From Roseburia sp. CAG:309 (GTDB lineage: Bacteria; Bacillota; Clostridia; Lachnospirales; Lachnospiraceae): 5,927 nucleotides of DNA. The notes beneath the pieces are model-generated. The model saw nothing but the letters and a program-made list of their open reading frames with translations, did no database searches and was not told the DNA's origin. The stretch lies in contig FR893980.1 in NCBI GenBank assembly GCA_000434115.1, positions 1-5,927 on the forward strand. The letters are read 5' to 3'. The translations under genes were made by a program, and so were the position numbers. Positions 1 through 5,319 of this stretch are shown piece after piece. The first letter of the stretch is position 1. Each line of letters opens with the position of its first letter.

Positions 1-1
1 C

Positions 2-97
2 ATGTGCTTGAGATACAGCACAGAATTTGAAAGCGGCGTGCACAATGCTTTCTTTAATATTTCAATTAAGGAAGGTAATAGCCATGAAAAAGTATAA
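2..97 (+). CDS. Possible 3' end of an upstream gene (partial)
   Basis: This frame is open from the window edge to a TAA at 95-97, while the other two forward frames close within the first 30 bases. The tail reads ...NISIKEGNSHEKV. It would overlap the next gene by 14 bases, matching the overlapping style of the genes that follow. The ATG at 2 is probably internal rather than a start. The stretch is only about 31 codons, so openness by chance is possible, and no family is recognisable. An alternative is that bases 1-83 are a leader or promoter region. Confidence 0.3.
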   Translation: MCLRYSTEFESGVHNAFFNISIKEGNSHEKV

Positions 98-452
98 CGG
101 AAAAGAACTATACAAAGGACTTTTGTTTATAAAGTCAATGATGAGTATGAATAATGTGAACAGACAGAAAGAACTTGATCAGACATATGCATTAAGTGTG
201 GGAATTGAGTGTGAGCAGACTGTTGTAGATGATGGAGCATCTACATCGGTTGACAGACCTCAGATGCGTCAGCTGGTGGAAATTCTTGAGACTTCAGATT
301 ACAAGGTGCTTGTCGTAGAAGATATTTATGAGATAACAAGAAATCCGGAAGATTTAAAGTCAATGATGGATCGCATAAATGGTTTGGGTGTGACAATATT
401 TGACCTTGGTACTATGAGTGCGAGGTACAACAATTATGCGATTGAGTGTTAG
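84..452 (+). CDS. Truncated serine-recombinase-like protein (resolvase N-terminal fold), probably non-catalytic
   Basis: A 122-residue protein. The ATG at 84 is chosen because AAGGAAGG lies at 68-75; a TTG further upstream at 27 lacks such support. Residues about 47-108 follow the second half of the resolvase/invertase catalytic domain: DDGAST (49-54), DRPQM (57-61), then VLVVEDIYEITRN (75-87), which aligns with the family's 'v.kldRlsRn' segment. The first arginine of that segment is replaced by Glu83, while Arg86 remains. The N-terminal YxRVS motif with the nucleophilic serine is not evident, and there is no C-terminal DNA-binding domain. It is therefore unlikely to recombine DNA; a regulatory or scaffold role in the element is inference. 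It is the first complete gene of the overlapping operon. The fold call is moderately secure and the function is unknown. Confidence 0.65.
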   Translation: MKKYNGKELYKGLLFIKSMMSMNNVNRQKELDQTYALSVGIECEQTVVDDGASTSVDRPQMRQLVEILETSDYKVLVVEDIYEITRNPEDLKSMMDRINGLGVTIFDLGTMSARYNNYAIEC

Positions 453-606
453 GAATTTAGGCAGGTATTCCTACATTGTGTTTGCTTCTGAAACAGTGGT
501 ATTTGATGACTATGGGAAGCCAGTCATCAAATGCCCAACAGAGGCTGAGGCAGTGGAATACATCAGAAATCGGTTAGATAGTGAGGTTATTCAGGATGAT
601 ATATGA
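436..606 (+). CDS. Small hypothetical protein (56 residues)
   Basis: The ATG at 436 has a GAGG at 422-425, ten bases upstream. A GTG at 418 in the same frame would add six residues but has no clear ribosome binding site. The gene overlaps the end of the recombinase-like gene by 17 bases and the XRE gene start by 11 bases, so translation is probably coupled. The protein begins MRLSVRNLGRYSYIVF and has a C-terminal stretch TEAEAVEYIRNRLDSE that should form an amphipathic helix. No signal peptide, transmembrane segment or known motif is seen, and I do not recognise the family. Its place between two overlapping genes supports it being real. Confidence 0.6.
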   Translation: MRLSVRNLGRYSYIVFASETVVFDDYGKPVIKCPTEAEAVEYIRNRLDSEVIQDDI

Positions 607-946
607 TATTTATGCAGTTGGTAATACTTTGAGAAGTATTAGAAATAAATATGGATATACACAGAACGATATGGCGGAGAGCCTTGATGTAAGTTATATT
701 CATTATTCGCAAATTGAGCAGGGAAGACATCGGATGAGTCTGGAACTTATGCTGAAGATTGTAACAAAGTATGGAGTAGATCCTAATACATTGTTTGGAA
801 TTGAAAACAGGGAAAAACGTGAGAATAAAGAGATGTCTGTATTGGAAGATAAATTGCAGATGCTTAAACCGAATGATAGAGAATATGCAATGTCTACATG
901 TTTGATTTTCATTGAAGGCTTAGAGGCAAGAAAGGAAGTGGTTTGA
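596..946 (+). CDS. XRE-family helix-turn-helix transcriptional regulator
   Basis: A 116-residue protein starting at ATG 596, with GAGG at 583-586 nine bases upstream; a GTG at 581 is a weaker alternative. Residues about 8-67 form a Cro/C1-type helix-turn-helix: LRSIRNKYGYTQNDMAESL, then DVSYIHYSQIEQGRHRMS, then LELMLKIVTKYGVDPNTLF. The TQ...A..L...S..Q.E.GR pattern is typical of the family. A charged linker (about 69-85) and a helical C-terminal segment may mediate dimerisation. No peptidase or kinase domain is attached. In mobile elements such proteins usually repress or activate the excision and transfer genes. Here it sits four genes upstream of xis in the same apparent transcript, so autoregulation of this operon is a reasonable inference. 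Operator sites were not identified. Confidence 0.85.
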   Translation: MIYDIYAVGNTLRSIRNKYGYTQNDMAESLDVSYIHYSQIEQGRHRMSLELMLKIVTKYGVDPNTLFGIENREKRENKEMSVLEDKLQMLKPNDREYAMSTCLIFIEGLEARKEVV

Positions 947-947
947 A

Positions 948-1367
948 ATGAGGAGAGCAGGAAGAAAGAAAAAGCCACTGACCATACAGCCGATAAAGTG
1001 TGTTGTGATGTTGTCTTCTGATGAAGAACATGACTGTATTGCAGCAGAGAAAAAGGAAAATAAGCAGTTGAAACGAATTATGGAATTTGCTGACAATAAC
1101 AATCTTATTCCTATGAAAGTATTCCGGAGAGGAATTTTTGGACGAAGATTAAGTGATGAGGTGTTTTATAGGGCAATAAGATATATGAGAGCAGGAAAGG
1201 CAGATGCACTTATTGTAGCAAATCTCGATGCTATTTCAGACGGAATAGCAGATTCTTATTTAAAAATTGGAGTGGTAAGGGAAGCTGGGTTTAGATTATT
1301 TAGTGTAGATGAGAAGGAACCCAAGGTAGACTTGTATATTCCGCCAAAGAGAGGTGATATGCAGTGA
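948..1367 (+). CDS. Second serine-recombinase-like protein, catalytic residues missing
   Basis: A 139-residue protein starting one base after the XRE stop, with AAAGGAAG at 931-938. After a very basic N-terminus (RRAGRKKKP) it follows the resolvase catalytic fold: CVVMLSSDEE (18-27) occupies the place of YxRVSTdeQ, a basic RRGIFGRRLSDEVFYRAI segment (60-77) matches the 'D.G.SGr' region, and ADALIVANLDAISD (85-98) matches 'vd.liv..ldRisR'. Both arginines of that last motif are gone (Ala95 and Asp98), as is the arginine near the serine (Met21), although serines remain at 23-24. The C-terminal zinc-ribbon or helix-turn-helix DNA-binding part is absent. Catalysis is therefore unlikely. The stop overlaps the GTG start of the MazF-like gene, so the two are probably coupled. 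Roles as a regulator or as a toxin partner are inference only. Confidence 0.65.
   Translation: MRRAGRKKKPLTIQPIKCVVMLSSDEEHDCIAAEKKENKQLKRIMEFADNNNLIPMKVFRRGIFGRRLSDEVFYRAIRYMRAGKADALIVANLDAISDGIADSYLKIGVVREAGFRLFSVDEKEPKVDLYIPPKRGDMQ
1350..1358 (+). promoter_or_regulatory. Strong ribosome binding site deciding the GTG start of the MazF-like gene
   Basis: AGAGGTGAT is a near-perfect complement to the 16S rRNA 3' end and lies five bases before the GTG at 1364. It justifies the non-ATG start and suggests efficient translation although the start codon overlaps the preceding stop. Confidence 0.75.
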
Positions 1368-1729
1368 AGATAAAGAGAAATATGATTGTGTGGGCTGAAT
1401 TGAAAAATGGACTCAAGCACATACAAGCTGGAAGGAGACCATGTATTGTAATAAGCTGCGACAAAGCAAACGGAAAATCACCTGTATATACAGTTATACC
1501 GGGGACAACTAAGATGAGAAAGGATTATATTCCAGTACATTTTAATATTGAGCCTTCAGAAATTAAAGGATTTTTAAGACATACAACAATGTTTTTACCA
1601 GAGCAGCTGGTCACAATAAATGAGGAACAGATAATACAGACCGCTGGGATGATTGTCAGCACAGATGCAATAAAAAAGGTTGATGCGATGTTAGTCAGAC
1701 AGCTGCAGATTGGAGAATATGATGGATGA
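1364..1729 (+). CDS. MazF/PemK-family toxin-fold protein (putative mRNA interferase)
   Basis: A 121-residue protein, close to the usual MazF length, starting at GTG 1364 in a GTGA overlap with the previous stop. The order of motifs matches MazF: an N-terminal strand with RNMIVWAEL, then AGRRPCIVISCDKAN (22-36), VYTVIPGTTK (41-50), a DYIPVHF strand (54-60) and PEQLVTINEEQI (79-90). Arg25 and Thr48 or Thr49 sit where the catalytic arginine and threonine of Bacillus MazF lie. Family members cut single-stranded RNA at short sequences and are held inactive by a small MazE-type antitoxin. No such antitoxin gene is visible; the gene directly upstream encodes the recombinase-like protein. The gene overlaps the excisionase gene by eight bases. 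It may be an addiction module, a growth brake during excision, or a repurposed fold. The fold is well supported; the activity is inferred. Confidence 0.8.
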   Translation: MKIKRNMIVWAELKNGLKHIQAGRRPCIVISCDKANGKSPVYTVIPGTTKMRKDYIPVHFNIEPSEIKGFLRHTTMFLPEQLVTINEEQIIQTAGMIVSTDAIKKVDAMLVRQLQIGEYDG

Positions 1730-1949
1730 CGAAAATGAATTAGAGAATCAGAGTATAGATATTCCTATATGGAAGCGATATTTGCTTTCTGTAACTGAAG
1801 CGGCACAGTTTTATCACATTGGTGAAAAGCGGCTTAGACAAATTGTAGATATCCATCCAAATGGGGAGTTTTATCTGTTAGTAGGAAACAAAGTTTTATT
1901 TAAGAAAGAGCAATTTGAACAATTTCTGGCAGAGTCAACTGCAATTTAA
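1722..1949 (+). CDS. xis: Tn916-type excisionase
   Basis: A 75-residue protein. GGAG at 1712-1715 favours ATG 1722 (six-base spacing) over ATG 1719 or TTG 1710. The core IPIWKRYLLSVTEAAQFY, then IGEKRLRQI and VGNKVLFKKEQFEQFL, is strongly similar to Tn916 Xis (IPIWERYTLTIEEASKYF...). This is a MerR-like winged helix-turn-helix fold without an enzymatic domain. Xis binds near the element ends, bends DNA and directs the integrase towards excision. Compared with Tn916 Xis it has an extra acidic N-terminal stretch of about ten residues (DDENELENQ). Its start overlaps the MazF-like stop, so the amount of excisionase may depend on translation of the upstream operon. The integrase follows after 81 bases. 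Confidence 0.92.
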   Translation: MDDENELENQSIDIPIWKRYLLSVTEAAQFYHIGEKRLRQIVDIHPNGEFYLLVGNKVLFKKEQFEQFLAESTAI

Positions 1950-1961
1950 TATGTAAAGTAG

Positions 1962-1990
1962 TAGAAAAGGGGGCACAAATGTGGTACAAT
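1962..1990 (+). promoter_or_regulatory. Candidate promoter for int in the xis-int gap
   Basis: TACAAT at 1985-1990 is preceded by TG at 1982-1983, giving an extended -10. TAGAAA at 1962-1967 matches the -35 consensus at four of six positions with a 17-base spacer. A transcript starting near 1997 would carry a leader of about 34 bases containing AAAGGAG at 2016-2022. This would allow integrase expression without the upstream operon. A short palindrome CACA-AA-TGTG (1974-1983) overlaps the spacer and -10 and could be a protein site. The assignment rests on motif matches only. Confidence 0.5.
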
Positions 1991-2030
1991 AATCACGCTA
2001 GGGCTCTCTTTTTTGAAAGGAGACAAAGCT

Positions 2031-3230
2031 ATGAGTGAGAAAAGACGAGATAATCGCAATAGAATTCTTCACGAAGGAGAGTACCAGAGAGCAGATGGAC
2101 GTTATCGTTTTAGATATGTGGATATTCATGGAAATGAAGGAAATTTATATAGTTGGCGTTTGGACCATAATGATCCTATACCTAAAGGAAAGAAAATGGA
2201 GCTTTCTTTAAGAGAAAAGGAAAAACAGCTGGAACAGGATATGTTTAATGGACTTGTTCCAAGAGGTGGAGGGCTTACAGTTCTTGAATTAGTGGAGAAA
2301 TATGTGAGCCTTAAAATAGGGGTCAGACAGAGTACTTATGCTGGTTATAAGACGGTAATTAATCTGCTGAAAAAAGATGATTTTGGCAAAAAAAGAATCG
2401 ACAAAGTGAAATTATCGGATGCGAAAGCATGGTTGATCAAGCTTCAGAGGGTAGATGGAAAAGGTTATAGTTCAATTCATACTATCCGGGGAGTATTAAG
2501 ACCGGCATTTCAGATGGCAGAAGAAGATGACTTGATTCGCAAAAATCCATTTGGCTTTGAACTAGTCAATGTGATTGTGAATGATAGTGTGAGAAGAGAG
2601 GCTGTCACAAGAAAGCAGGAGCGGGAATTTCTAAGATTCATAAAAGAAGATGCGCATTTCTGCAAGTACTATGATGCAATATTTGTCCTCTTTAACACAG
2701 GACTTCGTATATCAGAGTTCTGTGGGCTTACAAAATCAGATTTGGATTTTAAAAACAAAAGAATACGGGTAAATCATCAATTACAGAGAACAAGTCAGAT
2801 GCAGTATATCATTGAAAAGCCTAAGACAGAAAGCGGCGAGAGATATGTTCCAATGTCTGATGAGGTGGTGGCTTGTTTTAAGAGAATACTTAAGGACAGG
2901 GTCAATCCCAAAGTTGAACCGATGGTTGATGGAATGACAGGATTTTTATTCCTTGATAAAAATGATATGCCTATGGTGGCATTACATTGGGAAAAGTATT
3001 TCCAGCATATTCGGGAAAAGTACAATAGCATATATAAGGTTCAGATGCCGCCAATCACACCGCATGTGTGTCGTCATACGTTTTGTTCTAATATGGCTAA
3101 GTCGGGAATGAATCCGAAGATGCTTCAGTATATTATGGGACACTCGGATATCAGTGTTACGATGAATACCTATACTCATGTTAAATTTCAGGATGCACAG
3201 GAAGATTTTCAAAAAGCAATCAATTCATAA
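2031..3230 (+). CDS. int: Tn916-family tyrosine recombinase (integrase)
   Basis: A 399-residue protein. ATG 2031 is preceded by AAAGGAGA (2016-2023), and the N-terminus MSEKRRDNR is nearly that of Tn916 Int, a protein of about 405 residues. The layout matches: an N-terminal arm-binding domain (about 1-75), a SAM-like core-binding domain (about 82-180) and the catalytic domain (about 192-399). The catalytic set is complete: Arg226 (NTGLRISEFCGL), Lys265 (EKPKTESGER), His345 and Arg348 (HVCRHTF), His371 (MGHSD) and nucleophile Tyr381. The enzyme integrates the circular element and, with Xis, excises it. The N-terminal arm domain should bind direct repeats near the element ends; tandem 10-mers at 3371-3410 are candidates. 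The gene appears intact, so the element may still be mobile if its left end is intact. Confidence 0.96.
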   Translation: MSEKRRDNRNRILHEGEYQRADGRYRFRYVDIHGNEGNLYSWRLDHNDPIPKGKKMELSLREKEKQLEQDMFNGLVPRGGGLTVLELVEKYVSLKIGVRQSTYAGYKTVINLLKKDDFGKKRIDKVKLSDAKAWLIKLQRVDGKGYSSIHTIRGVLRPAFQMAEEDDLIRKNPFGFELVNVIVNDSVRREAVTRKQEREFLRFIKEDAHFCKYYDAIFVLFNTGLRISEFCGLTKSDLDFKNKRIRVNHQLQRTSQMQYIIEKPKTESGERYVPMSDEVVACFKRILKDRVNPKVEPMVDGMTGFLFLDKNDMPMVALHWEKYFQHIREKYNSIYKVQMPPITPHVCRHTFCSNMAKSGMNPKMLQYIMGHSDISVTMNTYTHVKFQDAQEDFQKAINS

Positions 3231-3322
3231 TGACCTGATGAAAATGAGAGAAAAATGGCTGAATGCCAGTATTTATCTTAATCCCCAATTTCTTACCTGT
3301 CGATTCCCAATGGCAGATTTGC

Positions 3323-3362
3323 CTTTGGTACAGACTTGAAATTTACCAAAGTTTTTACCAAA
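3323..3362. repeat. Inverted and direct copies of TACCAAA near the element end
   Basis: CTTTGGTA at 3323-3330 is the reverse complement of TACCAAAG at 3344-3351 (13-base gap), and TTTACCAAA occurs directly at 3342-3350 and again at 3354-3362, twelve bases apart. Paired sites of this kind near an int gene suit integrase core sites or accessory-protein binding. They could also be chance in AT-rich DNA. Confidence 0.5.
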
Positions 3363-3370
3363 ATTGATGA

Positions 3371-3410
3371 CAAAAATATGCAAAGATATGCCAAAATATG
3401 CCAGAATAAG
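3371..3410. repeat. Four tandem 10-bp repeats, candidate integrase arm sites
   Basis: The units are CAAAAATATG, CAAAGATATG, CCAAAATATG and CCAGAATAAG, with consensus C(A/C)AAAATATG. Adjacent units among the first three differ at one or two positions; the fourth is more diverged. A 10-base period puts each unit on nearly the same face of the helix. Integrases of the Tn916 family bind short direct repeats at the element ends through their N-terminal domain. The position, 141 bases after the int stop, suits that role, but binding is inferred. Confidence 0.6.
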
Positions 3411-3462
3411 TGAAAAATGAAGAAAGGTAAAAAGGCTTGAAAAGCCCGAAAATACAGGAAAT

Positions 3463-3945
3463 ATGGGAAAAATCAAGATTTTATTTGTTTGCCACGGCAA
3501 TATCTGTCGCTCCCCTATGTGCGAATTTATTTTCCGTGACAAAGTTCAAAAACTAGGACTGGGAGAGCAGTTCCATATCGAATCTGCGGCGACCAGTACG
3601 GAAGAAATTGGAAATATGCCGCATCATGGCACACAGCAGATTCTGTCGAGGCTTGGCATCAGCTGTTATGGCAAGCGGGCGAGACAGATCCGTAAAAAAG
3701 ATTATGACGAATATGACTATTTGATCGGGATGGACGACATGAACATCCGCAATATGAAACGCGTCTTTGGTGAAGACAAAGACAAAAAGATTTACAAATT
3801 TTTGTCCTTTGCCGGGGAGGAAAGAAGTATTGCGGATCCGTGGTATACCGGGGATTTTGAACGGACTTACCGCGATGTGGACGAGGCGTGCGATGCCTTT
3901 CTTTCCTATTTGATTCAAAAAGGAGAGGTCGTGACCCGGAGTTGA
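3463..3945 (+). CDS. Low-molecular-weight protein-tyrosine phosphatase
   Basis: A 160-residue protein of normal family length. The active-site loop follows the first strand: KILFVCHGNICRSPM contains Cys10 and Arg16 of the CX5R(S/T) motif. The general acid is Asp125 in the DPWY segment. The enzyme hydrolyses phosphotyrosine on proteins through a cysteinyl-phosphate intermediate and acts in the cytoplasm; in Firmicutes it often opposes tyrosine kinases of polysaccharide or stress pathways. ATG 3463 is the only start that gives the normal N-terminus. Its ribosome binding site is poor: CAGGAA at 3455-3460 is only two bases away. The gene begins the higher-GC segment and so marks the host side of the element junction. 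Its stop overlaps the start of the MATE gene. The physiological substrate is unknown. Confidence 0.92.
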   Translation: MGKIKILFVCHGNICRSPMCEFIFRDKVQKLGLGEQFHIESAATSTEEIGNMPHHGTQQILSRLGISCYGKRARQIRKKDYDEYDYLIGMDDMNIRNMKRVFGEDKDKKIYKFLSFAGEERSIADPWYTGDFERTYRDVDEACDAFLSYLIQKGEVVTRS

Positions 3946-5291
3946 TTTACAATAGAAAACAATTAAAGGCATTGATCCTGCCGCTGATGTTTGAGCAGTT
4001 TTTGAATGTTATGGTAGGAATGGTCGATACGCTGATGGTGTCGAAAGCCGGAGAAGCCGCTGTGTCGGGTGTGGCATTGACAACCAATATCAATCTGCTT
4101 ATCATCCAGGTGATGGCAGCGCTGGCGACCGGAGGAGCCGTCGTCTGTAGTCAGTACAATGGACGGAAAGATACCGAAGAGGCGACATTTGCAGCGGCAC
4201 AGCTGGAAACCGTGCTTCTTGTGTTTTCGGTGGCGGCTGCGTTGATCTGTGCCATATTTGGACACCGGATGCTGCCGGCCATTTTTCGGATGCTGCCGGC
4301 AATTTTTGGGAAAGTGGAAGAGACGGTAATGCACAGTGCATGGATTTATATGTTTGTGACGGCGTTATCTTATCCGTTCCTTGGTGTGTATAATGCCGGC
4401 GCGGCTATTTTTCGAAGTGTCGGAAACAGTAAAGTCAGTATGATCCTTAGTGTGCTTATGAATGCAATCAATATTGTGCTGAATGCCGTGCTTGTTATGA
4501 TGGGATATGGCGTGCTTGGTGTGGCACTTGCTACATTGGTCAGCCGCATTGTGTGTGGAATATGCATGGTCATTTTGGTGACAAAGCCATACAATCCATT
4601 GCAGCTGAAACGATTGCGGGAACTGCTGCCGAACCGAAAAATGATAACGAGAATTTTGCGGATTGGAATTCCCAGTGGAATCGAAAATAGTATGTTTCAA
4701 GTGGGAAAATTGATGGTAGTAAGCATGATCACGAGATTTGGAACAGCGGCGATCGCGGCAAACTCAGTCAGTTATTCAGTCATTGAATTCCCCAATATTC
4801 CGGGGATGTCGATGGGACTTGCCCTGATCACGGTTGTCGGAAATTGTCTGGGAGCCGGAGAAATAGAGCAGGCGAAAAAATATACAAAGAAATTGATGGT
4901 GCTTGCGTATGCCGGCGACTGGATTATGAACGCCTTATTGTTTGTCTTTGCCCCGCAGGTGGCTGGTGTATTTTCACTGTCGAAAGAGGCGACCGATATG
5001 GCGGTAGAAGTGCTTCGCTGGTTCAGTTCCGTCGCCGTCTTTATCTGGCCGCTCAGTTTTACCCTGCCAAATGCATTGCGGGCGGCGGGAGACGTCAAAT
5101 ATACGATGATTACCGGAATTTTGTCCATGTGGCTGTTCCGCGTACTTTGCAGTTATTTTCTTGCCGTGGTATGTAATCTTGGGATTTTGGGAGTATGGTA
5201 TGGCATGTTTATTGACTGGGGCGTGCGATCCCTGTTCTTTGTCATCCGTTATTTATCGGGAAAATGGCAGACAAAAAAGGTTATTTCATAG
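3942..5291 (+). CDS. MATE-family multidrug/sodium or proton antiporter
   Basis: A polytopic membrane protein of 449 residues from the TTG at 3942, the usual MATE length, with about 12 hydrophobic segments in two similar halves. Recognisable features are LMFEQFLNVMVGMVDTLMVS (15-34) in the first helix, SQYNGRKD (70-77) after the second, a FRSVGNSKVSM loop, and in the second half GIPSGIENSMFQVGK and GNCLGAGE. Such proteins export cationic drugs or metabolites using a sodium or proton gradient. An in-frame GTG at 3888 would add 18 residues encoded inside the phosphatase gene that do not look like family sequence. The TTG overlaps the phosphatase TGA (TTGA), and AGGAGAGG (3920-3927) lies 14 bases away, so translational coupling is likely. 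Residues 109-122 contain a tandem duplication. Substrate and exact start are uncertain. Confidence 0.92.
   Translation: MIYNRKQLKALILPLMFEQFLNVMVGMVDTLMVSKAGEAAVSGVALTTNINLLIIQVMAALATGGAVVCSQYNGRKDTEEATFAAAQLETVLLVFSVAAALICAIFGHRMLPAIFRMLPAIFGKVEETVMHSAWIYMFVTALSYPFLGVYNAGAAIFRSVGNSKVSMILSVLMNAINIVLNAVLVMMGYGVLGVALATLVSRIVCGICMVILVTKPYNPLQLKRLRELLPNRKMITRILRIGIPSGIENSMFQVGKLMVVSMITRFGTAAIAANSVSYSVIEFPNIPGMSMGLALITVVGNCLGAGEIEQAKKYTKKLMVLAYAGDWIMNALLFVFAPQVAGVFSLSKEATDMAVEVLRWFSSVAVFIWPLSFTLPNALRAAGDVKYTMITGILSMWLFRVLCSYFLAVVCNLGILGVWYGMFIDWGVRSLFFVIRYLSGKWQTKKVIS
4266..4307 (+). repeat. In-frame 21-bp tandem duplication inside the MATE gene
   Basis: Bases 4266-4286 and 4287-4307 are identical except at one position (C4280 versus A4301), which is a silent Ala codon change. 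They encode RMLPAIF twice (residues 109-122) just before the GKVEETV loop. The near identity suggests a fairly recent replication-slippage event that lengthens a membrane helix or its adjacent loop by seven residues without breaking the frame. Confidence 0.95.
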
Positions 5292-5298
5292 AATCATG

Positions 5299-5319
5299 AC
5301 CACCGGCTTAGCCGGTGGT
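5299..5319. terminator. Right-end subterminal hairpin of the IS, possibly also a terminator for the MATE gene
   Basis: ACCACCGGC and GCCGGTGGT form a perfect 9-bp stem around a TTA loop. On the transposase strand it is the last structure before the element boundary, where TnpA of this family recognises a hairpin in single-stranded DNA. On the plus strand it stands seven bases after the MATE stop and is followed by TTGTTC, a poor T tract, so a terminator role is possible but weaker. Confidence 0.75.

Larger units (their letters stand above)
1..3462 (+). mobile_element. Right-hand portion of a Tn916-family integrative (conjugative) element
   Basis: The segment ends with an excisionase-integrase pair closely resembling Tn916 Xis and Int, in the usual order at the right end of such elements. 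They are preceded by a compact operon of small accessory genes (recombinase-like, XRE, MazF-fold). Its base composition is clearly more AT-rich than the phosphatase and MATE genes that follow, which supports a foreign element next to host chromosome. The conjugation and cargo genes would lie to the left, outside the window. The right boundary is given as the base before the phosphatase start, but the true junction may be anywhere in about 3240-3460. Whether the element is conjugative or only mobilizable cannot be judged here. Confidence 0.8.
3231..3462. other. Non-coding right end of the element (putative attR region)
   Basis: No convincing gene lies in these 232 bases. They are very AT-rich and contain a repeated TTTACCAAA motif, an inverted copy of it and four tandem 10-mers. 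A small stem GGCTT/AAGCC (3434-3438 with 3442-3446) is followed on the minus strand by five T residues and could be a weak terminator reading leftwards. A weak plus-strand promoter, TTGAAA (3336-3341) with CAAAAT (3359-3364), is possible for the phosphatase gene. In Tn916-like elements the right terminus lies within a few hundred bases of the int stop, so the element-chromosome junction should be here. Without the left end, the core sequence cannot be identified. Confidence 0.6.

Noticed and set aside
27..83. Upstream TTG start for the first recombinase-like gene
   Set aside because: ATG 84 has AAGGAAGG at the right distance, while the added residues lack a binding site and family resemblance.
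703..1102. Minus-strand frames opposite the XRE and second recombinase-like genes
   Set aside because: They are low-complexity Ser/Phe-rich translations antisense to supported genes.
3371..3410. Short tandem repeats considered as a CRISPR-like array
   Set aside because: The units are only 10 bp with no spacers between them and no cas genes nearby; integrase sites fit better.
3888..3941. GTG at 3888 as the MATE start
   Set aside because: The extra 18 residues are highly charged, lie inside the phosphatase gene and do not resemble the family N-terminus; the normal MATE sequence begins near 3942.
3553..3972. Minus-strand open frame of 139 residues opposite the phosphatase
   Set aside because: It is antisense to a gene with clear catalytic motifs, has no recognisable domain, and is a composition-driven shadow.
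3963..4700. Several minus-strand open frames opposite the MATE gene
   Set aside because: They are rich in His, Cys, Ser and Gln, have no family resemblance, and lie opposite a well-supported membrane protein.
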